Assembly: GCA_015067925.1 (NCBI GenBank)
Contig: SVLN01000010.1
Location: forward strand, 1-40,499
DNA: 40,499 nt
Direction of reading: 5' to 3'
From: Oscillospiraceae bacterium
GTDB lineage: Bacteria; Bacillota; Clostridia; Oscillospirales; Oscillospiraceae
Below the pieces are notes generated by a model that was not told the origin of the DNA, made no database searches, and saw only the letters and a program-made list of their open reading frames with translations. Below, in pieces: positions 9,531 through 18,923 of the stretch (within the stretch, counting starts at the first letter, position 1; every line of letters begins with the position of its first letter). Position numbers and translations under genes: made by a program.

Positions 9531-11936
9531 ATGAGCGAAATCATCCTTTCGACGAAGCTCCCGATTCTTGCCCTGCGGGGCATTACAGTCTTTCCGGGCT
9601 TGGTGACCCATTTTGACGTTGGCCGCCGCAAATCCATCCGTGCCCTGGAAGAGGCCATGAACGGCAACCAGGATATCTTTCTGGTGACCCAGAAGGATAT
9701 TGCCGTGGCGGATCCTCAGCAGAAGGATCTGCATCAGATTGGCACCCTGGCCCACATCAAGCAGCTTTTGAAGATGCCCGGCGATGTGGTGCGCGTTCTG
9801 GTGGAGGGCACTCATCGCGCCCAGTTGTTTGAGCTGTCCCAGACCGAACCTTTCCTGGCAGGCTCTGTGGAGACCCTCCCGGATCAGAAGTATGCCAAGG
9901 ACGGCGCTGCCTGCACCACTCAGATCCGTCTGAGCCATCAGCTCTATGAGCGCTACTGCGATCTGGTGCCCAAGCACCTGCAGGAGAACCTGGTGCGCTT
10001 GACTTCCTTTGAAGATCCCGGCTACATTGCCGATTTCATTGCCCAGCACTCCACCATCCATTTTGCAGACAAGCAGAAGGTGCTGGAGCAGCTGCATCCT
10101 GTGCGCCGTCTGACCCTGGTCAACAAACTGCTGACCCAGGAGAATGAGGTGCTGCAGATGGAAAACGATCTGCATGAGAAGGTTCATGAAAACATGAACA
10201 AGGGCCAGCGGGACTACTATCTTCGTGAACAGCTCAAGGCCATCCAGGCCGAGCTGGACGGCGACGAAGAGTCCGAGCTGCAGAACTATGAGAACCGCAT
10301 CCGCGCGCTGCACCTGCCTGAGGAGAACGAGCAGCGCCTTCTCAAGGAAGTGACCCGCCTGGGCAAGCAGCACAGCGGCTCATCCGAGAGCGCTGTGATC
10401 CGTAACTATCTGGACATGGTGCTGGAGCTTCCGTGGAACGAGGAAACCAAGGAGCGCGTGGACGTGAAGGCAGCCAGAAAGTTGCTTGATCGTGACCATT
10501 TTGGCATGGAAAAGGTCAAGGAACGTATTCTGGAGATTCTTTCCGTCAAGAAACTGGCGCCGGAGCTGCCGGGGCAGATCATCTGCCTGGTTGGCCCTCC
10601 CGGCGTGGGCAAAACTTCCATTGCCATCTCCGTGGCCAAGTGCCTCAACCGCAAGCTGGCCCGCATCAGCCTGGGCGGCGTGCATGACGAGGCGGATATC
10701 CGCGGCCACCGCAAGACCTATGTGGGCGCCATGCCCGGCAGAGTGATCGAAGCCATCCGTCAAGCGGGCAGCCGCAATGCCCTGGTCCTGCTGGACGAAG
10801 TGGATAAGATGGGCTCCGACTACCGCGGCGATCCCTCCGCGGCTCTTCTGGAAGTGCTGGACGCAGAGCAGAACGACACCTTCCGCGATCACTACGTGGA
10901 GCTGCCCTTCGACCTGTCCCACTGCATGTTCATCACCACCGCCAACACCACCGATACCATTCCCAGGCCTCTGCTGGACCGCATGGAGGTCATTGAGCTG
11001 GGCTCCTATACCGATGAGGAAAAGCTTGCCATCGCCAAGGATCACCTGATCCCCAAGCAGATGAAGAAGCACGGCCTGAGCGGTGCCACCCTGCGCATTT
11101 CCGATGAGGCCATCCGTGAGACCATTGCCTGCTACACCCGCGAGAGCGGCGTGCGTAATCTGGAGCGTAGCATCGCCTCCATCTGCCGCAAGGCCGCTGC
11201 AAAGCTGGTGCAGGAGGACGGCCCCAAGCGCGTGACGGTAACCGGCTCCAATCTGGAACAGTTCCTGGGTGTGCGTAAATACCTGCCGGAGTCCATTTCT
11301 GAGCAGGATCAGATTGGTCTGGTGACTGGCCTGGCCTGGACGAGCGTGGGCGGCGAGACCCTGCAGGTGGAGTGCAACGTGCTCCCTGGCAGCGGCAAGC
11401 TGGAACTCACAGGCAACCTGGGCGATGTGATGAAGGAATCCGTCGTGGCTGCCATGAGCTATATCCGCTCCAGAGCGGATATGCTGAATCTGCCTGCGGA
11501 CTTCTACAAGACCCGCGACATTCACGTTCACTTCCCTGAGGGCGCCGTGCCCAAGGACGGTCCTTCGGCTGGTATTACGGTTTGCACCGCTATGGTTTCT
11601 GCCCTGACCGGTGCACCGGTTCGTCGGGATATCGCCATGACCGGTGAGATCTCCATCCGCGGACGGGTGTTGCCCATCGGCGGTTTGAAGGAAAAAACCA
11701 TGGCCGCCCTGCGCTACGGCGTGCGCACGGTCATCATTCCCAAGGATAACGAGCGTGACCTTCAGGAGATCGATCCCACGGTGCGCCGCGCGCTGAACTT
11801 CATCCCCGTCGGACATGTGGACGATGTACTCTCCGCGGCGTTGGATCTCTCTAAGGTATCCAAACCTCAGGTGGAAGAGCATCCAGCCATGATGCTGCTG
11901 GACCAGAAGGACGGCGGCACCGGCCTGCGTCAGTAA
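9531..11936 (+). CDS. lon: ATP-dependent protease Lon
   Basis: An 801-residue LonA protease. The N-terminal substrate domain begins [13 protein letters not shown]. The AAA+ module has Walker [10 protein letters not shown] (355-363) and Walker [12 protein letters not shown]. The C-terminal protease domain carries the Ser-Lys dyad S679 (KDGPSAGIT) and K722 (GLKEK). SD GAGGAGG precedes the ATG. No separate promoter is evident in the 30 bases between the terminator hairpin and the start, so transcription may depend on read-through. engB follows after 12 bases. Confidence 0.98.
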   Translation: MSEIILSTKLPILALRGITVFPGLVTHFDVGRRKSIRALEEAMNGNQDIFLVTQKDIAVADPQQKDLHQIGTLAHIKQLLKMPGDVVRVLVEGTHRAQLFELSQTEPFLAGSVETLPDQKYAKDGAACTTQIRLSHQLYERYCDLVPKHLQENLVRLTSFEDPGYIADFIAQHSTIHFADKQKVLEQLHPVRRLTLVNKLLTQENEVLQMENDLHEKVHENMNKGQRDYYLREQLKAIQAELDGDEESELQNYENRIRALHLPEENEQRLLKEVTRLGKQHSGSSESAVIRNYLDMVLELPWNEETKERVDVKAARKLLDRDHFGMEKVKERILEILSVKKLAPELPGQIICLVGPPGVGKTSIAISVAKCLNRKLARISLGGVHDEADIRGHRKTYVGAMPGRVIEAIRQAGSRNALVLLDEVDKMGSDYRGDPSAALLEVLDAEQNDTFRDHYVELPFDLSHCMFITTANTTDTIPRPLLDRMEVIELGSYTDEEKLAIAKDHLIPKQMKKHGLSGATLRISDEAIRETIACYTRESGVRNLERSIASICRKAAAKLVQEDGPKRVTVTGSNLEQFLGVRKYLPESISEQDQIGLVTGLAWTSVGGETLQVECNVLPGSGKLELTGNLGDVMKESVVAAMSYIRSRADMLNLPADFYKTRDIHVHFPEGAVPKDGPSAGITVCTAMVSALTGAPVRRDIAMTGEISIRGRVLPIGGLKEKTMAALRYGVRTVIIPKDNERDLQEIDPTVRRALNFIPVGHVDDVLSAALDLSKVSKPQVEEHPAMMLLDQKDGGTGLRQ

Positions 11937-11948
11937 AGTGAGGGCGCC

Positions 11949-12533
11949 ATGAATTTACAGAATGCTGAGTTTGCCATTTCTGCGGCGACTCCCTCGTCCT
12001 TTATCCGTGACGGTATGCCTCAGATCGCCTTTGCAGGCCGTTCTAATGTGGGCAAGTCCAGCGTGATCAACCGTCTGCTACTGCGTAAGAACTTGGCCCG
12101 CGTGGGCGAGGTCCCCGGCAAGACGGTGCACGTAAACTACTTCCGCATTGACCGCCAGTTCTACCTGGTGGATCTGCCCGGTTACGGCTACGCTAAGGTA
12201 TCCAAGGCGGAGAAGGAACGCTGGGCCAAGCTCATGGAAAGCTACTTTGCTGAGCCTGAGCAGATGACCCTGGGTGTGATGGTGGTAGACAGCCGCCACA
12301 AGCCCACGGCCAATGACGTGACCATGGCACAGTGGTTTTTCGATACGGGCAGACCCTTCCTCGTGGTGGCTAATAAGCTCGATAAGCTGAAGAAGCGAGA
12401 GATCGAGCCGAATCTGGCAGCCATCCGCGAAGGTCTGGGCCTGGGCGATGAGATTCCCCTGATTGCCTTTTCGGCCGAAAAAGGCGAGGGCAGGGAAGAA
12501 CTCCTGCGCCATATTCTCGCCTGTGTGGAATAA
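11949..12533 (+). CDS. engB: Ribosome biogenesis GTP-binding protein EngB/YsxC
   Basis: A 194-residue TRAFAC GTPase for 50S assembly. G1 is GRSNVGKSS (30-38), G3 is DLPGYGYAK and G4 is NKLDKL. The lon-ysxC order is conserved in Firmicutes. A strong convergent terminator follows directly. Confidence 0.97.
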   Translation: MNLQNAEFAISAATPSSFIRDGMPQIAFAGRSNVGKSSVINRLLLRKNLARVGEVPGKTVHVNYFRIDRQFYLVDLPGYGYAKVSKAEKERWAKLMESYFAEPEQMTLGVMVVDSRHKPTANDVTMAQWFFDTGRPFLVVANKLDKLKKREIEPNLAAIREGLGLGDEIPLIAFSAEKGEGREELLRHILACVE

Positions 12534-12538
12534 AAACG

Positions 12539-12572
12539 AACACCCCGAACGATTCGTTCGGGGTGTTATTTA
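12539..12572. terminator. Bidirectional terminator, engB / FlaR-like gene
   Basis: A perfect 13-bp stem (12539-12551 with 12555-12567, loop ATT) separates two convergent genes. A/T tracts flank both sides. Confidence 0.9.
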
Positions 12573-13052
12573 TAGGCTTTGTAGATATCTGTCCGCTTCC
12601 TCACGGTTATGGAAAACGTGAATGTTCAGGTTGCATTCCTGCAGAAGACGCAGAATTGTGGGCCTGGTGGTATCCGGAAAATCACGGACGAACTCCATAA
12701 ATTCAGGATCTTCCTCCGTTTCGATCCAGGGCATATCTGAGCGCGCTTTGCCCATGCGATTGCGGATGCCGTCCAGGCAAGTGTCCAGGGGATAATCCAG
12801 AAAAAATACCGTGTCGCATTTTTCCAGGCGCAGGGGCAGGGTGGAGGCGTAGTTTCCGTCAATGATCCACTCGTCCTGCTGCAGAACGTCCTGCAGACGG
12901 GAAAGGAAAACCTCGCTTGAAACCGTGGTGCGGTCGGCGTTCCAGTAAAGCATGTCCAAATATGTGAGCGGCAGGCCGGTGGCAGCATGCAGCGCGCGGG
13001 CAAAGGTGGACTTTCCACTGCCGGGACAGCCAATAATCAGTACTCTCTTCAT
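12570..13052 (-). CDS. P-loop NTPase of the FlaR/adenylate-kinase-like family
   Basis: A 160-residue small kinase-like ATPase. Walker A GCPGSGKST is at 8-16. LTYLDMLYWNADRTTV, WIIDGNYAS and FFLDYPLDTCLDGIRNR match the 'topology modulation protein' FlaR-like group, whose phosphoryl acceptor is unknown. It overlaps the upstream small membrane-protein gene by 4 bp (ATGA), so the two are coupled. Confidence 0.8.
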   Translation of the reverse strand: MKRVLIIGCPGSGKSTFARALHAATGLPLTYLDMLYWNADRTTVSSEVFLSRLQDVLQQDEWIIDGNYASTLPLRLEKCDTVFFLDYPLDTCLDGIRNRMGKARSDMPWIETEEDPEFMEFVRDFPDTTRPTILRLLQECNLNIHVFHNREEADRYLQSL

Positions 13053-13231
13053 TTGTTTTTGGTCAGACTGAAAGCAAGAACGAAAACCGTGGCGGATAGC
13101 AAAAGGCTAGAACCGGAGAAACAGTACATGGCGGCCCTTCCGGCACTTTGAAAAGCAAAACCGGGAGCAGTCAGGAAAGCAATCACAGCAATCGCGAGCA
13201 GAACAATACCCCAAATTTTCAGCAGCTTCAT
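13049..13231 (-). CDS. Small two-helix membrane protein, unknown function
   Basis: A 60-residue protein with hydrophobic segments at about 5-27 and 36-54 and a charged C-terminal tail (TKNK). SD GGAGG lies 8 bases before ATG, and a well-formed promoter lies upstream. It is coupled by overlap to the FlaR-like kinase. No family is recognised. Confidence 0.65.
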   Translation of the reverse strand: MKLLKIWGIVLLAIAVIAFLTAPGFAFQSAGRAAMYCFSGSSLLLSATVFVLAFSLTKNK

Positions 13232-13260
13232 CGTATTACCTCCAAGTCATATGATAGTAA

Positions 13261-13289
13261 ATTGTAACATGAAATGGGGACAAAGGCAA
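13261..13289 (-). promoter_or_regulatory. Promoter of the small membrane protein-kinase pair
   Basis: On the minus strand: TTGCCT (13289-13284), 17-bp spacer, TACAAT (13266-13261). It is divergent from the pyrF-like promoter, only 12 bp away. Confidence 0.6.
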
Positions 13290-13301
13290 CGTTTTGTTCC
13301 C

Positions 13302-13330
13302 TTGCGTCGGGATTCAAACAATGGTATAAT
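13302..13330 (+). promoter_or_regulatory. Promoter of the PyrF-like gene
   Basis: TTGCGT (13302-13307), 17-bp spacer and an extended -10 TGGTATAAT (TATAAT 13325-13330). Confidence 0.8.
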
Positions 13331-13364
13331 TCAAGAAACGAATGAACAGTTGGGAGTGTTTTGC

Positions 13365-14294
13365 ATGTCAGTGGATCGTCTGCAGGATAAAATCAGAAAG
13401 ATGAAGAGCCCTGTGGCCTTCGGTATGGACCCTATGCCGGATCGCATCCCGCCGTATCTGCTTGCCCAGAGCAAAGAAAAGTACGGCGACACCGTGCGTG
13501 CTCTAGCAGACAGTTATGAGGCCTTTGGCCGCATCCTGATTGACACCCTTGCACCAGTCCTGCCTGCCGTGAAGTTCCAGCCGGTCTGCTTCGAGGCCCT
13601 GGGCGCGGAAGGTATGGCGGTGATGAAAACGCTCACAGAGTACGCGAAAGAGCAAGGCCTCTACGTGATCGTGGACACCAGCTTCTGCTCCATCGAATCC
13701 ATCGCCGAGACCCAGGCCAAGGCTTGCTTTGGCGAACTTGAAATTGGTGAGGAAGTGTATTCGCCCTACTATTCCGATGCTGCGACTCTGGTTTCCTACT
13801 TCGGCAGCGACGGCATCCGCCCCTTCCTGCCTTACTGCAAGGAAAAAGACAAGGCTGTGTTCATGCTGGTGCGTACTTCCAACAAGTCCGGCCGTGAGGT
13901 GCAGGATCTGATCTCCGGTGACCGCAATATGTATACCGTTATGGCGGACCTGGCCATGCGTCTGAGTCCGGATCTTTACGGCAAGACCGGCTTCTCCGGT
14001 CTGGGTATCATCGTTGGCGCGCCCCAATCCACGATCCTCAAGCAGCTGCGCAGCCGCTATGATCGCCTCTTCTTCTGCGTGGCCGGCTACGGCGCCCAGG
14101 GCGGCAGAGCGGCAGATGTGCAGCATGCCTTCAATTCCCTGGGCCACGGCGCCGTGATCTGTGCCGGCCGCAGCATCATCTGCGCCTGGCAGAAGAATGA
14201 AGAAGATACCGAGGGCAGAAACTTTGCCGAGGCAGCTCTGGCTGCCGCCAAGAAAATGCGCGACGATATCCTGCGCTATGTGACTATCTATTGA
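13365..14294 (+). CDS. Orotidine-5'-phosphate decarboxylase-like protein, active site altered
   Basis: A 309-residue protein related to type 2 OMP decarboxylase. VAFGMDPMPDRIP, AVKFQPVCFEALG (K70), GSDGIRPFLPY, LVRTSNKSGREVQDL, GYGAQGG and the late Arg (AGRSII) align with the family. The catalytic box normally reads DxKxxDI; here it is D104-T-S-F-C-S-I, so the second catalytic Lys and Asp are both Ser. Decarboxylase activity is therefore doubtful. The start is ATG 13365 after GGGAG; an upstream in-frame ATG lies before the promoter. No other pyr genes are nearby. It may have diverged to another phosphoribosyl-binding role. Confidence 0.8.
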   Translation: MSVDRLQDKIRKMKSPVAFGMDPMPDRIPPYLLAQSKEKYGDTVRALADSYEAFGRILIDTLAPVLPAVKFQPVCFEALGAEGMAVMKTLTEYAKEQGLYVIVDTSFCSIESIAETQAKACFGELEIGEEVYSPYYSDAATLVSYFGSDGIRPFLPYCKEKDKAVFMLVRTSNKSGREVQDLISGDRNMYTVMADLAMRLSPDLYGKTGFSGLGIIVGAPQSTILKQLRSRYDRLFFCVAGYGAQGGRAADVQHAFNSLGHGAVICAGRSIICAWQKNEEDTEGRNFAEAALAAAKKMRDDILRYVTIY

Positions 14295-14309
14295 TTTTAC
14301 GAGGCTTTT

Positions 14310-15437
14310 ATGACAAAAATCTATCTTGTGCGCCATGCCGAGGCGGAAGGAAATATCTTCCAGCGTGCGCAGGGCCATATTGACACCCGCGTTACTCCCA
14401 GAGGCGAAAAGCAGATCGCCGCGTTGAAACAGCGCTTTGCGGACATTCCGCTGGATGCCTGCTATTCCAGCGACCTGAAGCGAGCATCTCAGACGGCGCA
14501 GGCCCTCTGCGAGGACAGAGGTCTGATTCTTTCCACAGACAAGCGTTTCCGGGAAGTGGATTTCGGGCCTCTGGAAGACATGCCGTACGCGCAGATCGAA
14601 CGGGATTTGCCCGGCGCTCTGGCAGCCTTCACGGTGGATCCGTATCATTGCAAGCTCGATGGCATGGAGTCCTTTGAAGAGAGCACTTCGCGCTTCCTTG
14701 CGGCGCTGGACCAACTGGCCGAGCGCCATGCAGGTAAGAGCATTGCCATCGCTTCCCATGGCTCTATTCTGCGCAATGTGCTGATCGCTCTGTTCTTCGG
14801 CCCGGAAAATCAGGGGGCGGCCGGACACAGCGACAACACCGCCGTGAGCCTTTTGGAGTACGAGGCGGGAAGCTATCGCCTGGTTTACGCCAATGACAAC
14901 AGTCATCTGGATGAAAAGACTTCCACCATTCTCCGTCAGAACTGGTGGAAAGATGAACCCCAGAAGGATTACAACCTCTGGTTCAAACCCTTTGACCTGG
15001 ATCACGATGCCTATGTTTCCATGCGCCGCGATGCCTGGCAGACCATCTACGGCAATCTGGATGGCTTTGATGGGGAAGGCTTCTATGAAGAGCTAAGCAA
15101 CATCATGCGCTACCATGACTACGCCGGGGCCTATGCCATGTACAAGGATGAAGTTGCCGGCTTTATTCAGTTGGCCCCTGCCCGCAGAAGGGACCTCGGC
15201 GTGGGATATGTGAGCTTTGTGTACATGTGCCCGCAGTTCCGCAACAAGGGCATCGGTGCGCAGCTGATCGGCTACGCGGTGAGTCAGTATCGACGCCAAG
15301 GGCGGCGTGCCATTCAGTTGGGATGTGCCAAGTGCAATTTCCACGGACAGCATTTTTATGAAAAACTGGGTTTCCGTGTGGTCGGAACGGTTCCCGGCCT
15401 GACGGACGATTTGCTTCTGGAGCAGTTGGATTTGTAA
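14310..15437 (+). CDS. Histidine phosphatase-GNAT acetyltransferase fusion
   Basis: A 375-residue two-domain protein. Residues 1 to about 205 are a phosphoglycerate-mutase-like histidine phosphatase (LVRHAEAEGN with R8 and H9; second His in ASHGSILRN). From about 225 a GNAT domain follows, with the acetyl-CoA-binding QFRNKGIGAQL and the closing HFYEKLGFRVVG. Substrates of both domains are unknown. It starts 15 bases after the PyrF-like gene with a weak SD (CGAGG), probably the same transcript. Both halves are in one uninterrupted frame. Confidence 0.88.
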   Translation: MTKIYLVRHAEAEGNIFQRAQGHIDTRVTPRGEKQIAALKQRFADIPLDACYSSDLKRASQTAQALCEDRGLILSTDKRFREVDFGPLEDMPYAQIERDLPGALAAFTVDPYHCKLDGMESFEESTSRFLAALDQLAERHAGKSIAIASHGSILRNVLIALFFGPENQGAAGHSDNTAVSLLEYEAGSYRLVYANDNSHLDEKTSTILRQNWWKDEPQKDYNLWFKPFDLDHDAYVSMRRDAWQTIYGNLDGFDGEGFYEELSNIMRYHDYAGAYAMYKDEVAGFIQLAPARRRDLGVGYVSFVYMCPQFRNKGIGAQLIGYAVSQYRRQGRRAIQLGCAKCNFHGQHFYEKLGFRVVGTVPGLTDDLLLEQLDL

Positions 15438-15442
15438 AAAAG

Positions 15443-15475
15443 AAAAAACGCAGGGAATTTTCCCTGCGTTTTTTG
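15443..15475. terminator. Bidirectional terminator after the phosphatase-GNAT gene
   Basis: A 15-bp inverted repeat AAAAAACGCAGGGAA / TTCCCTGCGTTTTTT. It also lies just downstream of the convergent lipoprotein gene, serving both strands. Confidence 0.92.
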
Positions 15476-15928
15476 TTAGTTCATGGAATCCCGGAAAGAG
15501 CGTCCTGCGTTGTCCAGCGCACGGCGGGTTCTGCCAACGATTCCGTTGCCGGAATCTGCGCCGTTGTCCTGCGCATCAGACTGGCCGCCATTTTCGGTGC
15601 CGTTGTTCAGGTCGCCGGGGAAGCCCTGGTTGTCCTGGGGACCGGAATTGTCGGTAGTACCGCCAACGCTGCCGGTGTTGCCATTGTCGTTGCCGTTCAT
15701 TCCGGAACCGATCCCGGAATTGCTGCCGGAACCGTTGCCAACACCGTTACCGGAATCGTAGCCACCGTCGGTCATATCGCCGGTGCCGTTCACGGTGCCG
15801 TTCGGGGTGGTGGAAACATTGCCGGAGCCCGTGCCGTTCGAAGGCGTGTCGGCGGTGTTGTCCGTGCAGGCGCACAGACTTAGGGTCAGAAGTACCGCTG
15901 CGATCAGCGGAGCAAAGCGCTTTGCCAT
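15476..15928 (-). CDS. Gly/Asn-rich low-complexity lipoprotein
   Basis: A 150-residue predicted lipoprotein. Its signal peptide is MAKRFAPLIAAVLLTLSLCAC with a lipobox ending at Cys 19 or 21. Residues ~22-125 are almost entirely G, N, D, T and S, organised as irregular NG-type repeats. The end is a short basic amphipathic segment (VGRTRRALDNAGRSFRDSMN). The start is ATG 15928, eight bases after GGAGGA; an earlier in-frame start at 16117 lies upstream of that SD and reads through the neighbouring terminator. Function unknown; surface exposure is inferred. Confidence 0.75.
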   Translation of the reverse strand: MAKRFAPLIAAVLLTLSLCACTDNTADTPSNGTGSGNVSTTPNGTVNGTGDMTDGGYDSGNGVGNGSGSNSGIGSGMNGNDNGNTGSVGGTTDNSGPQDNQGFPGDLNNGTENGGQSDAQDNGADSGNGIVGRTRRALDNAGRSFRDSMN

Positions 15929-16021
15929 ATCAGATTCCTCCAATAAAAAAATAAAGTAAATGATGCGCGATCTGCAGCTAGTATTTGCACGGAAAAAGAT
16001 TTTATTGTGACAAATCGTGCC

Positions 16022-16057
16022 AAAAAAGGCCGAACGGTTTTCCGTTCGGCGTTTTTT
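16022..16057 (-). terminator. Terminator of the EamA gene
   Basis: The stem GCCGAACGG / CCGTTCGGC (16029-16037, 16042-16050) is followed on the minus strand by six Ts. It lies directly after the transporter stop. Confidence 0.88.
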
Positions 16058-16955
16058 ATGCGATCGTTTTTTTCTTTTTTGACGGAATGGGAATCTGACA
16101 GAGAATAATGGCGGCAAACATCAGAATACAACCGATCAGCTCCCGGGCAGACAGGCCTTCGTTCAGAATCAGCCAGCCGCAGAGCACCGAGAAGACGGAT
16201 TCCATACTCATGGCGATGGAGGCCACAGTGGGATTGGCGCCCTGCTGACCAATGATCTGCAGGGTGTAAGCAACGCCGGAGGAGAGAATGCCCGCATACA
16301 GGATCGGACCCCAGCAGGTCACGATGGCGCTCCAGGACGGTTGCTCAAAGATGAACATGGCAATGGCGGAGAGAATGGCGGTCACCGCAAACTGCATGCG
16401 GCTGAGGCGAATGCCATCGACCATGTCAAAGTGATCGATCACCAGGATGTGCACCGAGAAGCACACCGCACAGATGAGAGTGAGGAAATCGCCAATGTTG
16501 ACGCTCAGCGCTTCGTTGATGCACAGAAGATACAGACCCACGACGGCAATGGCGATGCAGCCCCAGACGATGGGCGGAACCTTTTTGCGCAAAAACAAAC
16601 CCAACACCGGCACCAACAGAATGTACATGGCGGTAATGAAGCCGGATTTGCCCACAGTGGTGTAGCAGATGCCGAACTGCTGGAAGGCGGAGGCTGTGAA
16701 CAGCACCACGCCGCAGGCCAGGCCTGCGATCATCAGCTTGCGGTGATTCAGCTTGAGTTTTGCCCGATTGGTCTTGCGCAGGGAATCGAACAGCGGCATA
16801 AAGACGCTCAAAAACGCACAGCCGATAACGCTGCGGCAGCACAGATAGGTGAAGGGTTCGATATATTCCATGCCTGCGCTCTGTGCCACAAAGGTGGAAC
16901 CCCACAAGAACGCGCAGAAGAGCAGAATCAGCGTACTTTTGACTTGCTTGGTCAT
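16056..16955 (-). CDS. EamA/DMT-family transporter
   Basis: A 299-residue membrane protein with about ten hydrophobic segments in two EamA repeats. The first begins STLILLFCAFLWGSTFVAQ; the second contains GPILYAGILSSGVAYTLQIIGQQ, a typical repeat end. It is a probable metabolite exporter, substrate unknown. The start is ATG 16955 with AAAGGACGG upstream; an in-frame ATG at 17015 falls inside the promoter and is rejected. The C-terminus is basic (PSKKKKTIA). Confidence 0.9.
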   Translation of the reverse strand: MTKQVKSTLILLFCAFLWGSTFVAQSAGMEYIEPFTYLCCRSVIGCAFLSVFMPLFDSLRKTNRAKLKLNHRKLMIAGLACGVVLFTASAFQQFGICYTTVGKSGFITAMYILLVPVLGLFLRKKVPPIVWGCIAIAVVGLYLLCINEALSVNIGDFLTLICAVCFSVHILVIDHFDMVDGIRLSRMQFAVTAILSAIAMFIFEQPSWSAIVTCWGPILYAGILSSGVAYTLQIIGQQGANPTVASIAMSMESVFSVLCGWLILNEGLSARELIGCILMFAAIILCQIPIPSKKKKTIA

Positions 16956-16986
16956 TGCGATCCGTCCTTTTTGAAAATCTTGGTTA

Positions 16987-17015
16987 AAAATAGCATAATG
17001 GATGCACTTTGTCAA
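16987..17015 (-). promoter_or_regulatory. Promoter of the EamA gene
   Basis: On the minus strand: perfect TTGACA (17015-17010), 17-bp spacer ending TGC, TATTTT (16992-16987). Confidence 0.8.
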
Positions 17016-17092
17016 CGTGGGTATACCCTTGCGTTTTGGAAGAAACTTTGATAAACTGGTAACAATGCGAATATAACAGGAGGTAAAAATCC

Positions 17093-18886
17093 ATGTCCAA
17101 CCGTATTCCCGAACGCAATGAACTCGATCCCAAGTATATGTGGCGCTTGACGGATCTTTATGTTTCCGATGAAGCCTGGTATGAAGATCTGGAAAAGCTG
17201 AAGAGCTATCCGGAAAAGGCCGCTGCCTTTGCAGGTCACCTGGCCGACTCTGCCCAGAGCGTGTATGATTACCTGCAGCTGCAGGAAGATGCCGGCAAGA
17301 TCATCGAGACTCTGGTGCACTATGCCATGCACAATCAGGATTCCGACACCCGCGTGCCGGAGTATCAGAATATGTACGGCCAGCTCATGGGCGTGATCGT
17401 GCAGTTCTCCGCCGCCACCGCCTTTGACACGCCGGAGATCCTGGCAATTTCTGATGAGAAGATCGCCGCTTTCATGGAGGAAAAGCCCGAACTAAAGCTC
17501 TACGAGCGTCATCTGCAGCAGATCCGCCGCATGAAGGAGCATGTGCTCTCCGATGCCGAAGAAAAGCTGCTGGCCGCTGCCGGTGAGATGGCCCAGGGCC
17601 CGGACAACATCTATTCCATGTTTGCCGATGCGGACCTGACCTTCCCCGATGCCGTGGACAAGAACGGTGAGAAGTATCCCCTGAGCCAGGGCACCTTTGT
17701 CAAGTACGAGTCTTCCGAGGATCGTGAGCTGCGCAAGAGCGCCTACGAGAACCTCTACACCCAGTTTGGCAGCTACAAGAATACCGTCGCAGCATCCCTG
17801 AACGCCCAGTTCAAGCAGCTGCAGTTCTTCACCAACGCCAGAAAGTATCCCTCCACGCTGCATCGTGCCCTGGACGGCAACAACGTGCCCGTCGAGGTCT
17901 ACCACAACCTCATTGAAGCGGTTCACCAGAACCTGGACAAGATGCACCGCTATGTCCGCCTGCGCAAGAAGCTGCTGGGTGTGGACGAGCTGCACTTCTA
18001 CGATATCTATGCTCCGCTGGTTTCCGGTGCGGACAAGCAGATCGATTATGAAGATGCCTACGAGACCGTCATCAACGCGCTTTCGCCCCTGGGCGCAGAG
18101 TATCAGGATATTCTGCGTGAAGGCCGCACCGGCGGTTGGATTGATGTGTATCAGAACGTTGGCAAGCGCTCCGGCGCCTACTCCGCGGGCGCCCATGTGC
18201 ATCCGTTCGTTCTTTTGAATTATAACGGCACCCTGGACAGCCAGTTCACCCTGGCCCATGAGCTGGGCCATGCCCTGCACAGCTACCATTCCAACCGCAC
18301 CCAGCCGTATATCTACTCCGACTACGTGATCTTCGTGGCAGAAGTGGCCTCCACCTGCAACGAGGCTCTGCTGATGGAAGACCTGTTGGGCAAGACCACC
18401 GACAAGCGCGAGCGTGCCCACCTGATCAACCACTTCCTGGAGCAGTTCAAGGGCACCCTGTACCGCCAGACCATGTTTGCTGAGTTTGAGCTCAAGTGCG
18501 GCGAGCTGGTGCAGCAGGGCCAGACCCTGACCGCTGACACCCTGTGCAAGATCTACCGCGAGCTCAACGAGCTCTACTTCGGCCCGGATATGGTCGTCGA
18601 TGACCTGATCGCCTTGGAGTGGGCCCGTATTCCGCACTTCTACAGCAACTACTACGTCTTCCAGTATGCCACCGGCTATTCCGCAGCTATCGCCCTTTCC
18701 CGCCGTATTCTGCGCGGCGGCGAGGCAGAGCGTCAGGACTACCTGAACTTCCTCTCCGGCGGCTGCAGCAAGGATCCCATCGATCTTCTGAAGGATGCCG
18801 GCGTGGATATGACCACCGCGGCTCCTGTGAACGAAGCCCTGCAGCTCTTCGATGAACTGCTCGACGAGATGGAGCAGCTGATCTGA
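17093..18886 (+). CDS. pepF: Oligoendopeptidase F
   Basis: A 597-residue M3B zinc metallopeptidase that trims cytoplasmic oligopeptides. The active site is LAHELGHALHSY (HExxH). The third ligand Glu lies about 25 residues on, in FVAEVASTCNEALL. The N-terminus WRLTDLYVSDEAWYEDL is typical of PepF. SD AGGAGG precedes ATG by 9 bases. It is monocistronic, ended by a strong terminator. Confidence 0.96.
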   Translation: MSNRIPERNELDPKYMWRLTDLYVSDEAWYEDLEKLKSYPEKAAAFAGHLADSAQSVYDYLQLQEDAGKIIETLVHYAMHNQDSDTRVPEYQNMYGQLMGVIVQFSAATAFDTPEILAISDEKIAAFMEEKPELKLYERHLQQIRRMKEHVLSDAEEKLLAAAGEMAQGPDNIYSMFADADLTFPDAVDKNGEKYPLSQGTFVKYESSEDRELRKSAYENLYTQFGSYKNTVAASLNAQFKQLQFFTNARKYPSTLHRALDGNNVPVEVYHNLIEAVHQNLDKMHRYVRLRKKLLGVDELHFYDIYAPLVSGADKQIDYEDAYETVINALSPLGAEYQDILREGRTGGWIDVYQNVGKRSGAYSAGAHVHPFVLLNYNGTLDSQFTLAHELGHALHSYHSNRTQPYIYSDYVIFVAEVASTCNEALLMEDLLGKTTDKRERAHLINHFLEQFKGTLYRQTMFAEFELKCGELVQQGQTLTADTLCKIYRELNELYFGPDMVVDDLIALEWARIPHFYSNYYVFQYATGYSAAIALSRRILRGGEAERQDYLNFLSGGCSKDPIDLLKDAGVDMTTAAPVNEALQLFDELLDEMEQLI

Positions 18887-18891
18887 GTTTT

Positions 18892-18920
18892 AAGCGCCCC
18901 GGAAAGCCGGGGCGCTTTTT
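18892..18920 (+). terminator. Terminator of pepF
   Basis: AAGCGCCCCGG / CCGGGGCGCTT with loop AAAG and five Ts. Confidence 0.92.
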
Positions 18921-18923
18921 CTG

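Noticed and set aside
13251-13364. An in-frame upstream start for the PyrF-like gene
   Set aside because: It precedes a strong TTGCGT-17-TATAAT promoter and lacks an SD; ATG 13365 has one.
17048-17077. TTGATA-18-TATAAC as the pepF promoter
   Set aside because: The transcript would begin inside the SD, leaving no usable leader. The true promoter was not identified.
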